This document shows positions 6,808 to 14,002 of a stretch of 17,257 bases of DNA, one piece after another; within the stretch, counting starts at the first letter, position 1, and every line of letters starts with the position of its first letter. Under the pieces are notes generated by a model that was not told where the DNA came from, searched no databases, and was given only the letters and a program-made list of their open reading frames with translations. The translations under genes and the position numbers were made by a program. This stretch comes from SZUA-430 sp034440175 (GTDB taxonomy: Bacteria; Pseudomonadota; Alphaproteobacteria; Micropepsales; Micropepsaceae). The stretch spans positions 1 to 17,257 of the forward strand of contig JAWXBO010000188.1 in assembly GCA_034440175.1 (NCBI GenBank), written 5' to 3'.

Positions 6808-9413
6808 CGCGCTTGTGCGTCTCCGACCAAGGCAAACGACGCCCAAGTTGCGGGATGTGCGAAGCGCGGATTGGCCGTGTCTTGCATGAGTGACAGCATG
6901 GCTTTGTGCAGCGCTGTGGCCCTGCCTTGGCGCGGATATTTTTGAAACTGCGCGACTGTGGCTGTGGTCAAGCGCTCTGCGGTGTCATCCCATACCGGCC
7001 AATTGGATACCAATATCGATCGCGCTCCGGCGTAGAAAAATGCTTTGGCGAGGCCGGAAAGCCCTTCGGCACCTGGACTGGCACCGGCTGCAGTGTTGCA
7101 GGCCGACAAGATGATCCAGTCGGCGCGCAGGTTCAGTTGAGCGGCTTCGGAGGCGCTGAGATATCCGTCGTCAAGGCGGCTGGGGTGTTTGGGCTGACTT
7201 AGGACCAGCCCGGGTTCGCTTGTCCCAAACTGGTTTGCGGTCAATGCGTGGGTAGCAAAAGCGATGACGCGTTTGCGGGATAGGTCCAGGGTTTTGAGCC
7301 GCGTCTCCGTCGCCTGGCTTCCCAGATAGACGTCGTTGGAGACAGATGCGCCCATTGACCTGGCGAGCGCGCGCAGTTCGTGCGCTGCGAAAGGAAGATA
7401 TGGCAGATTTTGCGGCGCGCCGGCAGGAGCGCCAAAGCCCGCAAACGGTTCGCTGCCGGAGGGCGAAGCCTCGAGCGCGCGCAGAGCTTTGAAACTTGAA
7501 AGCGAGGGCAAAGTCACGAATGCGTGCCGTTTCGCGAGCCACGGTGTTTCGCGCAGATCATCGGGATTGGAATCGGCCACTGCGCCACCTTTGGGAGGGG
7601 CGGCTATCAGCGCGGAAGGTGGCAGGCTTGAGAGCGAACCGCTTTGAACGACAAAGACCGTCGACTTGTCCGCGAGCACATGCGCGATGGGTTGCCACAG
7701 GTGGCGATACAGCAAATGGGATCGCTTGCGGTCGAAGGGTGAGAATGAGCCTTGCCATTGATTGGGATCGAGTTGGCGCCTGAGAACCGAAACATGTTTG
7801 GAAATTTGTGCATCTGTTAGCGATGCGCGATGCCATGCCGATTGCTCTCGAGTCACAGCGAAGACGTAGGTTCCATCATCGGCTGACAGTGTCAGAATCA
7901 AAGCTTCATCTTGCTTGAGCAACGCTTGAGTTTGGCTCAAGGTCACGGGGGTGCCTGCCACAAATTCTGCGTATGGCGGATGCTCGCGCTGCAAACGGGC
8001 GCTGATCGTGCGGGCACGCGTGTCCAGTGTATCGAGGTGTCTGCGAAGTGCAGTGCTTTGAGCGCGTGTTGCTGGGTCGTTTGAACCCAGTGCGACCGCG
8101 TGTTGACGGTCTGCAAGATCATGCTGGCGGATGAGCTGCTGCTGTTCGCGCAACAGCGCTGCAAGCGGATTGGAACCCAGCGCGAAGCGCAACGCCATGT
8201 GTTCCACAGCGGCGCTGGCCTCGTTGGCGATGTAGAGCTCTGCGGCCTCAAAAGCTTCAGGGAGCCGGGCGACGTGGTGCGAGGCCCTGATCACTTGCAG
8301 GAATATCTCAGTGTCCGCCTTGCTGCGCCTGGCGCGGGAGGTCGAGGCCGCGCGCATGGCATAGGCGAGCGCTTCAGCCGTGCGGCCACGTTTGAGGGCG
8401 CACTTGGACAGAAAATAGTTTGCTCGCCCAATCTGTATGGCATTGGGCGGGAGGTTGGTTTCGAATATGTGCAGCGCCTCACGTGTGAGCACCTGAGCGG
8501 CGGCGTATTGCTGCCTGGCGAAACGCAGTTGCGCCAAGGCGCCCAATACGTAGGCCGTGTTGATGTGTTTCGCGCCAAGCGCCTTTTTGGTGACGGCGAG
8601 CGCTTGTACAGCGTAGCTTGTGGCGTGTCCCAACTTGTTGCGCCGCTGAAGCACGGCACCAAGGTTGCTGAGGGCCAGGCCCGCCGCACTACTGTCTTTG
8701 CCGAAGTGGCGGGCGTTAATATCGAGCACATTTCTGAGCAGTGTCTCGGCTTGGGCAAGGCGGCCGGTGCTGGCGTAGAGGCCGGCCAGGTCATTGAGCG
8801 TGATGGCAGTTTCCTGATGCTGGCGCCCATGCACTTTTTCATCGATGCTCAGTGCCCGCAAGTACAGCGGTTCGGCTTGCGATGCCCGGCCCTGGCTCAT
8901 GTACGATTTTGCGAGATCGCGAAGTATTGGCGATACGCGGGGATGCTGTGATCCCAATTTGCGCTCGGTCACGTCCAGCGCTCTTCTTAAGAGTGCGCTG
9001 GCGTGTGTGACGCGGTCAGTTTCGAGATACAGGGCCGCAAGATTGGAGAGACCGGCGGCGTAATCGGGGTGGTCTTGACCCAGAGCCTGCACATCGATGG
9101 CGACGGCGCGCTTGTAGGCGATTTCCGCCTCAGGGAATCTGCCTTGCAGCCGGAACAGTTCTCCCAGATTGTTGAGTGTGATGGCGGTCAGCAGGTGGTT
9201 GGGACCGCGCACTTTTTCGTCGATGGCCAGCGCACGCTTGAGAAGCGGTTCAGCAGCCGCATAACGGCCCAGATCAATATTGCGCAAAGCAAGTTCATTG
9301 AGCTGTTGTGCGGTTTCAGGGGGCTGGACTTGTGCTGCTGTTGCGGGCTGCCAAGTCAAGATCGCAACGGCAAAGCATGCCGCCGCCGCACACGTTTTTC
9401 GATGCGGTTTCAT
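6804..9413 (-). CDS. exported TPR-CHAT protein (caspase-like peptidase)
   Basis: This is an 869-residue predicted periplasmic protein with a cysteine-peptidase domain of the CHAT (caspase HetF-associated with TPRs) family. The N-terminus carries a signal peptide (cleavage near ATAA-Q, about residue 27). About residues 35-345 are seven or eight kinesin-light-chain-type TPR repeats of 42 residues, for example LNNLGELFRLQGRFPEAE. A helical linker follows to about 480, and the CHAT domain covers about 570-868. The catalytic dyad is intact: H722 in IAFATHAL and C772 in ILSACNTAAG, with the downstream GLSGLAKAFFYAGARSILVS core. I chose the ATG at 9413; a GTG at 9419 in TAGTG, overlapping the upstream stop by one base, is an alternative. 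It is coupled to the protease-like gene, which may be its partner or substrate. The target is unknown. Confidence 0.92.
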   Translation of the reverse strand: MKPHRKTCAAAACFAVAILTWQPATAAQVQPPETAQQLNELALRNIDLGRYAAAEPLLKRALAIDEKVRGPNHLLTAITLNNLGELFRLQGRFPEAEIAYKRAVAIDVQALGQDHPDYAAGLSNLAALYLETDRVTHASALLRRALDVTERKLGSQHPRVSPILRDLAKSYMSQGRASQAEPLYLRALSIDEKVHGRQHQETAITLNDLAGLYASTGRLAQAETLLRNVLDINARHFGKDSSAAGLALSNLGAVLQRRNKLGHATSYAVQALAVTKKALGAKHINTAYVLGALAQLRFARQQYAAAQVLTREALHIFETNLPPNAIQIGRANYFLSKCALKRGRTAEALAYAMRAASTSRARRSKADTEIFLQVIRASHHVARLPEAFEAAELYIANEASAAVEHMALRFALGSNPLAALLREQQQLIRQHDLADRQHAVALGSNDPATRAQSTALRRHLDTLDTRARTISARLQREHPPYAEFVAGTPVTLSQTQALLKQDEALILTLSADDGTYVFAVTREQSAWHRASLTDAQISKHVSVLRRQLDPNQWQGSFSPFDRKRSHLLYRHLWQPIAHVLADKSTVFVVQSGSLSSLPPSALIAAPPKGGAVADSNPDDLRETPWLAKRHAFVTLPSLSSFKALRALEASPSGSEPFAGFGAPAGAPQNLPYLPFAAHELRALARSMGASVSNDVYLGSQATETRLKTLDLSRKRVIAFATHALTANQFGTSEPGLVLSQPKHPSRLDDGYLSASEAAQLNLRADWIILSACNTAAGASPGAEGLSGLAKAFFYAGARSILVSNWPVWDDTAERLTTATVAQFQKYPRQGRATALHKAMLSLMQDTANPRFAHPATWASFALVGDAQAR

Positions 9414-9418
9414 CGGCA

Positions 9419-10651
9419 CTAGTTTCTTGGAACATCAACGCGCTTGGGCGAGAGGTTTTCGTCGAGATCGTAGCCGATGAGATCGGCGGTGCCGTCTTCG
9501 TCGGTGTCGAATTTGACTTCATCGAAGCGGCCGTCTCTTTCCCTGTCGAGATAAATGGAGTCGGTGACGCCATTTTCATTTGCATCGTTCGACAGTGCGT
9601 TTGGCAGGGCTTGATTGTCGGGGACAAGCAGAATGGCATCGGCGGTGCCGTTGCAATTGAGGTCCAGGGTGTGGCCGGTGCCATCGTTGGCTTTCGTGCG
9701 TTGTGTGTTCAAGCGAACCGGTTCGCAACTCGCCTTTGACGACTTTGGCCAGACACTGGATCGGCTTTCGGCCGCGCGCGGGAACTTTGACAAGTGGATC
9801 AAGCGCAGGACTTCCGCACTCGTAACGCCAAGACTGATCAGCGGCTCGTTTTGTGGATTGAAGGTATCAACGGCCACCAGTTCGCCTTTAGTGTTGAGCA
9901 TCGGGCCGCCAAAGTTTCCCGTCATCACTGGTGTTCTTACCCTGATGACATCAGCGCGATGGGTGACGCCATCTTTGGACTGCCAGACGTAATTTGGGCG
10001 AAACTGTTTGATTGTGCCCTGGGTGTGCGACCAAATTTCGCCAAACGGATGACTGATGACCTGTACCTTGGCACCTGGCAGGCGTGGTGGTGGGGACGCA
10101 ATGGCGATGGGAGCAACATCGGCCGGGACGCTTGAAATTTTTATGAGCGCAAGATCGGCCACTTGGTCGATATGGCTGACCACTGCTTGCACGGCGTCAG
10201 ACTCTTTGAGGGCGCGGCCGCCCTGGCGTGGTTTGAAAATCACGCCAACCTGTTGCAGCGATTGAAGGGTGTGCCAATTGGTGAGGATGGTGCCGTCGCG
10301 GCCAATGATTGTCCCGGAGCCGAGCTTGTCCGGGGTGACAATCAAAACGACGGAGCGGCTTAGTTTTGCGATTTTGGGATTGAGCGGTGATCCGCGCAGC
10401 GAAGGCTCAACGCCGGCACGGGACTGTTGAACAGCTTGTACGATTTTTTTGGGAGGAATGCCTCCCATTGCGGTGCCCACACCGGAAAGGCTGCCAAGCT
10501 TTGGCATGGGTTCGGTTGATTGGTCGCCGAGCTCGGGTTGTTTTGGAATTGCCGTGCCGCGTTTGCTGTCGGCGCGCGAGTCGGCGGTCGACACGCACAT
10601 CACCACGGCGCAAATTGCCATAGCGGTCTTGAAGGCTTTTTGGTCCGTCAT
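9419..10651 (-). CDS. exported trypsin/HtrA-fold protein lacking the catalytic serine, with calcium-loop tail
   Basis: This 410-residue exported protein has a signal peptide (about 1-28, cleavage near SRA-DS) and a Pro-rich linker. A chymotrypsin/HtrA-like domain spans about 95-290. The histidine (H127 in ILTNWHTL) and aspartate (D166 in QVADLALIKI) are in place. The nucleophile motif GNSGGP, however, reads GNFGGP, so Ser is Phe at residue 247 (codon TTT, 9911-9913). No PDZ domain follows. The C-terminal part (about 328-398) has repeated acidic loops (DLNCNGTAD, SNDANENGVTD, FDTDEDGTAD) that resemble EF-hand or thrombospondin type 3 calcium loops. The stop overlaps the start region of the TPR-CHAT gene. 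It is probably a non-proteolytic binding or decoy protein; a one-base sequence error (TTT for TCT) is the main alternative. Confidence 0.88.
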   Translation of the reverse strand: MTDQKAFKTAMAICAVVMCVSTADSRADSKRGTAIPKQPELGDQSTEPMPKLGSLSGVGTAMGGIPPKKIVQAVQQSRAGVEPSLRGSPLNPKIAKLSRSVVLIVTPDKLGSGTIIGRDGTILTNWHTLQSLQQVGVIFKPRQGGRALKESDAVQAVVSHIDQVADLALIKISSVPADVAPIAIASPPPRLPGAKVQVISHPFGEIWSHTQGTIKQFRPNYVWQSKDGVTHRADVIRVRTPVMTGNFGGPMLNTKGELVAVDTFNPQNEPLISLGVTSAEVLRLIHLSKFPRAAESRSSVWPKSSKASCEPVRLNTQRTKANDGTGHTLDLNCNGTADAILLVPDNQALPNALSNDANENGVTDSIYLDRERDGRFDEVKFDTDEDGTADLIGYDLDENLSPKRVDVPRN

Positions 10652-10712
10652 TTTACCGCATCCCGGTCTGGAGGCCGTCTAAACGTCTTCGTTTTAGCCT
10701 AATTGTCCTAAC

Positions 10713-10729
10713 GCGTCACTCAGAGACGC
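10713..10729. promoter_or_regulatory. imperfect palindrome in divergent promoter region
   Basis: GCGTC and GACGC arms flank a centre that also pairs except at one position, giving a 17-base near-perfect symmetry. It lies in the 149 bases between the protease-like gene (minus) and the glutathione transferase gene (plus), where an operator for either would be expected. No regulator is known. Confidence 0.3.
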
Positions 10730-10776
10730 TTGGCTTGTCTTGATCCTGGCGGTAGCGTGATGGAGCTGCCACATAT

Positions 10777-10789
10777 GTGACGTCGTCAC
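10777..10789 (+). promoter_or_regulatory. small palindrome just before the GST ribosome site
   Basis: GTGAC-GTC-GTCAC is a perfect 5-base inverted repeat that ends one base before the GGAGA ribosome site of the glutathione transferase gene. It could be an operator or an RNA hairpin near the start. Its short length makes chance plausible. Confidence 0.25.
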
Positions 10790-10800
10790 TGGAGAATTCG

Positions 10801-11490
10801 ATGTACCGGCTGTTCATTGCTAACAAAAACTACTCGTCTTGGTCGTTGAGGCCGTGGGTGCTGCTGCGCGAGTTGAAGATTGAGTTCGCTGAAGACCTTC
10901 ATCGCTTCCAGCCCGGTGGCGCCTGGTCCGCGTTTCGCGCCTTCTCTCCCAGTGGACGCGTCCCGGCTCTGCATGATGGCGACAACGTGGTTTGGGACTC
11001 GCTGGCGATTGCCGAATATCTGGGCGAGCGCCATGCCGGGGTTTGGCCGGCGAACCCTGCCGCGCGCAGCTGGGCGCGGTGTGCTGCGGCAGAGATGCAT
11101 TCGGGCTTTGCGGCGCTGCGTGAGCAGTGTTCATTCAATGCAGGTTTGCGGGTGCGGCTCAGATCGATTTTGCCGTTGCTGGACAAGGATATTATGCGCC
11201 TGTCTGAGCTGTGGAATGAGGGGCTTTCGAAGTTTGGCGGACCGTTCCTGGCGGGCAGTCACTTCACGGCGGTTGACGCCTTCTATTCGCCGGTTGCGTT
11301 TCGGGCGCAGACCTATGGTCTGAAATTTGACGGGGCGGCACAGGCCTACGTTCAGCGCTTGCTGGCTCTGGGCTCAATGCAAGACTGGTATGCGAGCGCG
11401 CTTGCCGAAGACTTTCGCGATCTGGGCCATGATGACGTGGTGACTAAATATGGTGAGATCGTCGAGGACCGGCGTGTTGCTTCAAAATGA
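10801..11490 (+). CDS. glutathione S-transferase family protein
   Basis: This 229-residue cytosolic enzyme should conjugate glutathione to electrophiles or act on a related thiol substrate. I start it at the ATG at 10801, which follows GGAGA at 10791-10795. The GTG eight codons earlier has no ribosome site and would add a non-conserved tail. The N-terminal thioredoxin-like domain shows NYSSWSLRPWVLL (10-22), which contains the serine(s) that activate glutathione, then V54-P55 (the cis-proline loop) and D66-S67 in WDSLAIAEYL, which grip the gamma-glutamyl group. The C-terminal helical domain includes PFLAGSHFTAVDAFYSPV, the usual folding motif. It stands alone and is divergent from the protease-like/CHAT pair. 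The substrate is unknown. Confidence 0.92.
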   Translation: MYRLFIANKNYSSWSLRPWVLLRELKIEFAEDLHRFQPGGAWSAFRAFSPSGRVPALHDGDNVVWDSLAIAEYLGERHAGVWPANPAARSWARCAAAEMHSGFAALREQCSFNAGLRVRLRSILPLLDKDIMRLSELWNEGLSKFGGPFLAGSHFTAVDAFYSPVAFRAQTYGLKFDGAAQAYVQRLLALGSMQDWYASALAEDFRDLGHDDVVTKYGEIVEDRRVASK

Positions 11491-11546
11491 CGCCATTTGA
11501 GGCTTGAAAGGCATGCAGGTCACGGTGATGCCACGATTTGATGGGA

Positions 11547-11575
11547 TTGGTTGTTCGGCGTGCACCAATTATACT
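11547..11575 (+). promoter_or_regulatory. sigma-70-type promoter
   Basis: TTGGTT at 11547-11552 and TATACT at 11570-11575 are separated by 17 bases, close to the housekeeping consensus. Transcription would begin near 11582, giving a leader of about 19 bases that contains the GGGAGAGGG ribosome site of the gene at 11601. Confidence 0.6.
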
Positions 11576-11600
11576 CGATTGAAACAGGCGGGAGAGGGAC

Positions 11601-12122
11601 ATGGCTTCGAATTCCGGTGGAGGTGGATTTGGCTGGTTTATTATCGGTGCGGCGGCAGGGGCGGCGGCCATGTATTATGGACCTTCGTCCTATCAAAAAT
11701 ACGTCGTGAAGGCGCCAGCCACGGTGCGGGTGGAAGTGAGCAGTGATTACTCGCCCGGTGTCTGGCACCGCACGGCGCGCTTTGACATTGAATTCAGCAA
11801 GTTCAAAGCCAGCGGCCAAAATTGGGACTGGCCTTTGGTCGACCCCGAATTGCAATTGTGCATTCGTGAGGGGACGGAATACCGGAAGTGTTACGGGCCA
11901 CAGGATGCGGTGCTTGCGCCTTGTCAAGGGCGGTTCCGGTGTACGACCGCTGTCATTCAGGTGCCCGACGTCGCGTTCGGTGTCGAGTTGTTCGAGTGGG
12001 ACGACTATAATAAACCTGATCCTATCGGTGCTTTCGATTGCGACGTCGGGCAGGTATGCAAGTTTGCGCTGGGTGTTGTGACGGTCCGGGATGCCGGCGG
12101 CGTGGCACAGGGGGGCAAGTAG
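11601..12122 (+). CDS. membrane-anchored protein with six cysteines, function unknown
   Basis: This is a 173-residue protein I do not recognise. A Gly-rich start is followed by one hydrophobic helix (about 10-27), so the rest is probably held at the periplasmic face of the inner membrane. The soluble part reads as alternating beta-strands with six cysteines (87, 97, 108, 114, 147, 153) that could form three disulfides. The segment FGVELFEWDDYNKPDPIGAF (127-146) resembles the edge of a C2 domain, with acidic residues that might bind calcium; this is a weak similarity judged by eye. It has a strong ribosome site, its own promoter (11547-11575) and a terminator over its stop codon, so it is a single-gene unit. 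Confidence 0.82.
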   Translation: MASNSGGGGFGWFIIGAAAGAAAMYYGPSSYQKYVVKAPATVRVEVSSDYSPGVWHRTARFDIEFSKFKASGQNWDWPLVDPELQLCIREGTEYRKCYGPQDAVLAPCQGRFRCTTAVIQVPDVAFGVELFEWDDYNKPDPIGAFDCDVGQVCKFALGVVTVRDAGGVAQGGK

Positions 12123-12147
12123 AGCGCCTCTAAGCTGCGCTCTTTTT
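12121..12147 (+). terminator. rho-independent terminator overlapping both gene ends
   Basis: AGAGCGC at 12121-12127 pairs perfectly with GCGCTCT at 12137-12143, followed by a run of five T. It ends the transcript of the anchored cysteine protein. The 5' arm starts inside that gene's stop codon, and the loop and 3' arm are the last codons of the convergent gene at 12130-13707. Confidence 0.75.
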
Positions 12148-13707
12148 CTGCATGTCTTGCGCCAAGTTGATCCACGCCTGGATCTTGGGCTCTGTGGGCG
12201 GGACGGCGTCGCGCAAAATGCGCTGACCATCCGGGGTGTCACAGAATTCGTCGATCATGTTGATGAGCATGTCCGCTTCGGCGTTTGCCAAATCATCGCC
12301 ATCGCGCACACCGACCGCGACCAATAGCTGAGCGGCGATGCTGGGGAGGCCTGGAATGGTGCAGGCCAGTCCGGCCTGGGCTTGCCAGTCGCGGATCAAT
12401 CTGGCGTTGATGTGTTTGAATTTCAGTTTTGTTGCGGCATCCTCGGGCGACACCGACAATAAATCGTTGACGGTGTGGACGCCGATGGCTGTCAGGCGGC
12501 TTGCTGTTTTGGCGCCGATCGACGGTGCGTCTTCGACCGGGGAATTGTGTTTGAGATTGAAGTCGCCCCCGGGGTTGGCAGGCATTGGCGGCGGCTTGAC
12601 GATTTCCCTTTGCACTGGCTTTGCCTGTTGGGCAATGGGCTTTTCGGCAGGGACTGCAACCGACGGTTCGATACGGGCGCGTTTGGCTGGCTTGGGTTTC
12701 TGCCTTGTTTGAATTGTGGTGGTTCTGGCTGGGCGGCCGGTGCCGTGTGCCATGCCCGTTTCCCGGGGCCAGAGTGCGTCGATCGTCGATAGGGGAACCT
12801 TCAGAACCTCCAGCGCATGCAAGCGGCGTACGAGCTTGTCGTCTTCCGAGAGTGTTTGGCGAACTTTGCCGGTTTTCAGGAACTCTTCGTACATTGCGGT
12901 GATCGTCGCGCGCTCCCTGGCGTCATCGATTTTTCCCAGCAAAAGGTTCAGCGGCAACTTTAAGGTGGCAAACAGTGTATCCAAGGTCAGCCCGGTGCGC
13001 GGCGGGATCACGGCAGCTTCGATGAAGGCGCGCTCAAGGATGCGCGACAGCATGATCGTTGCGTAGCCCACAAGGCGCGCGACAACATCTTTCAGCTCCT
13101 GATCGAGTCCGCTTTGTGGAGACTTGACGCCCGCCGCCAAATTGTAGTGATCGATCAGCGTTTCATAATGCGGATTTGCGGTTCTGGCGCCTGCTCTGAT
13201 CATCTGTTCGAGCCAATCGTTGCCTGATGGCACGGCGACATCGGGATAGCCGCCCAGATCCTGCTCCAGAATCAGTTGCAGCTTCGCGTAGGATTTCGAA
13301 AAACTCCATTCGATGGCGCGATGGATGGTGCCTTCTTCTTCAGTTTGTCCGGTATGCAGCGGCTGGACGGGATCGACGACATAATGGCTCATGACGCCGG
13401 CGCAATAGACGGCGTGTTTCCAGTCTTGCTGGCCCAGTGCGCGTACGGTTCGACGGTACCATTCTCGTGCCGCTGCTGGGGCGCCTCCCCAATCGCCTTC
13501 GCGAACGTGAAGTACGTGGTTCTTGAAGTCCTTGAATATTTCGTCGGGTGCTTTTGCACCGTCAAGGTAGAGCTTGTGGTGATGTAGAAACAGATTGCGC
13601 CACAGTTCCCCATCGGTGCCGCGCAATTGAACCAAGGCATCGATCGCCAATCGATGATGGTTGGAACGGCACACCGTGTTTTTTACGAGCTTCAGAAACA
13701 GTGACAC
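12130..13707 (-). CDS. zinc phospholipase C/S1-P1 nuclease-like domain fused to a DUF4332-like tail
   Basis: This two-part protein of 525 residues starts at a GTG (13705-13707) behind GGGAAG. Residues 1 to about 240 are all-helical and resemble zinc-dependent phospholipase C and S1/P1 nucleases. They carry HHH at 42-44, H64 and H67, and SHYVVDPVQPLHTG (107-120) with H108, D112 and H118, then H129 and E133; together these can build a multi-zinc site. There is no signal peptide, unlike secreted members. A Lys/Pro-rich linker spans about 325-385. Residues about 393-515 hold two helix-hairpin-helix-like units (IGAKTASRLTAIGV and IPGLPSIAAQLLVAVGV) matching DUF4332-type proteins, usually linked to nucleic-acid binding. 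The substrate (phospholipid or nucleic acid) is undecided. Confidence 0.85.
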   Translation of the reverse strand: MSLFLKLVKNTVCRSNHHRLAIDALVQLRGTDGELWRNLFLHHHKLYLDGAKAPDEIFKDFKNHVLHVREGDWGGAPAAAREWYRRTVRALGQQDWKHAVYCAGVMSHYVVDPVQPLHTGQTEEEGTIHRAIEWSFSKSYAKLQLILEQDLGGYPDVAVPSGNDWLEQMIRAGARTANPHYETLIDHYNLAAGVKSPQSGLDQELKDVVARLVGYATIMLSRILERAFIEAAVIPPRTGLTLDTLFATLKLPLNLLLGKIDDARERATITAMYEEFLKTGKVRQTLSEDDKLVRRLHALEVLKVPLSTIDALWPRETGMAHGTGRPARTTTIQTRQKPKPAKRARIEPSVAVPAEKPIAQQAKPVQREIVKPPPMPANPGGDFNLKHNSPVEDAPSIGAKTASRLTAIGVHTVNDLLSVSPEDAATKLKFKHINARLIRDWQAQAGLACTIPGLPSIAAQLLVAVGVRDGDDLANAEADMLINMIDEFCDTPDGQRILRDAVPPTEPKIQAWINLAQDMQKKSAA

Positions 13708-13874
13708 AGGACTTCCCCAGAATCAGAAGAGTGAAACTGAACTGTGGGAGTTAACGAGGTGTTAATTCCGAAATGCGTTGCGTGCGTTGGTGGATGCACT
13801 TCGAGTTCTGGTTGCAAGTCACGGTGCGGTTTTTGCACGGCAAGGTTGCTGCGTGTGCATGGACCAGTGTCTGT

Positions 13875-13891
13875 TGGATCAATTTGATCCA
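13875..13891. promoter_or_regulatory. operator-like palindrome in 295-base divergent region
   Basis: TGGATCAA-T-TTGATCCA is a perfect 17-base inverted repeat (8-base arms) roughly midway between the divergent starts at 13707 and 14003. It looks like a binding site for a dimeric regulator that could control both genes. The rest of 13708-14002 is AT-richer than its surroundings and shows no gene or clear sigma-70 promoter. Confidence 0.45.
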
Positions 13892-14002
13892 TTAAGAATT
13901 TTTCTTTGCCATGCACAGCGAGATTGGATGATGTTTTACTTGATTTTATTGGCGTAAGTAGTTGGGGTAACTGCTGGAAGTTCAATTGCTGCGGGGAAAC
14001 GT

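Noticed and set aside
8100..8951. Open frame of 283 codons on the plus strand inside the TPR-CHAT gene
   Set aside because: It lies opposite a well-supported domain protein, shows no family motif, and fits an antisense shadow of GC-rich coding DNA.
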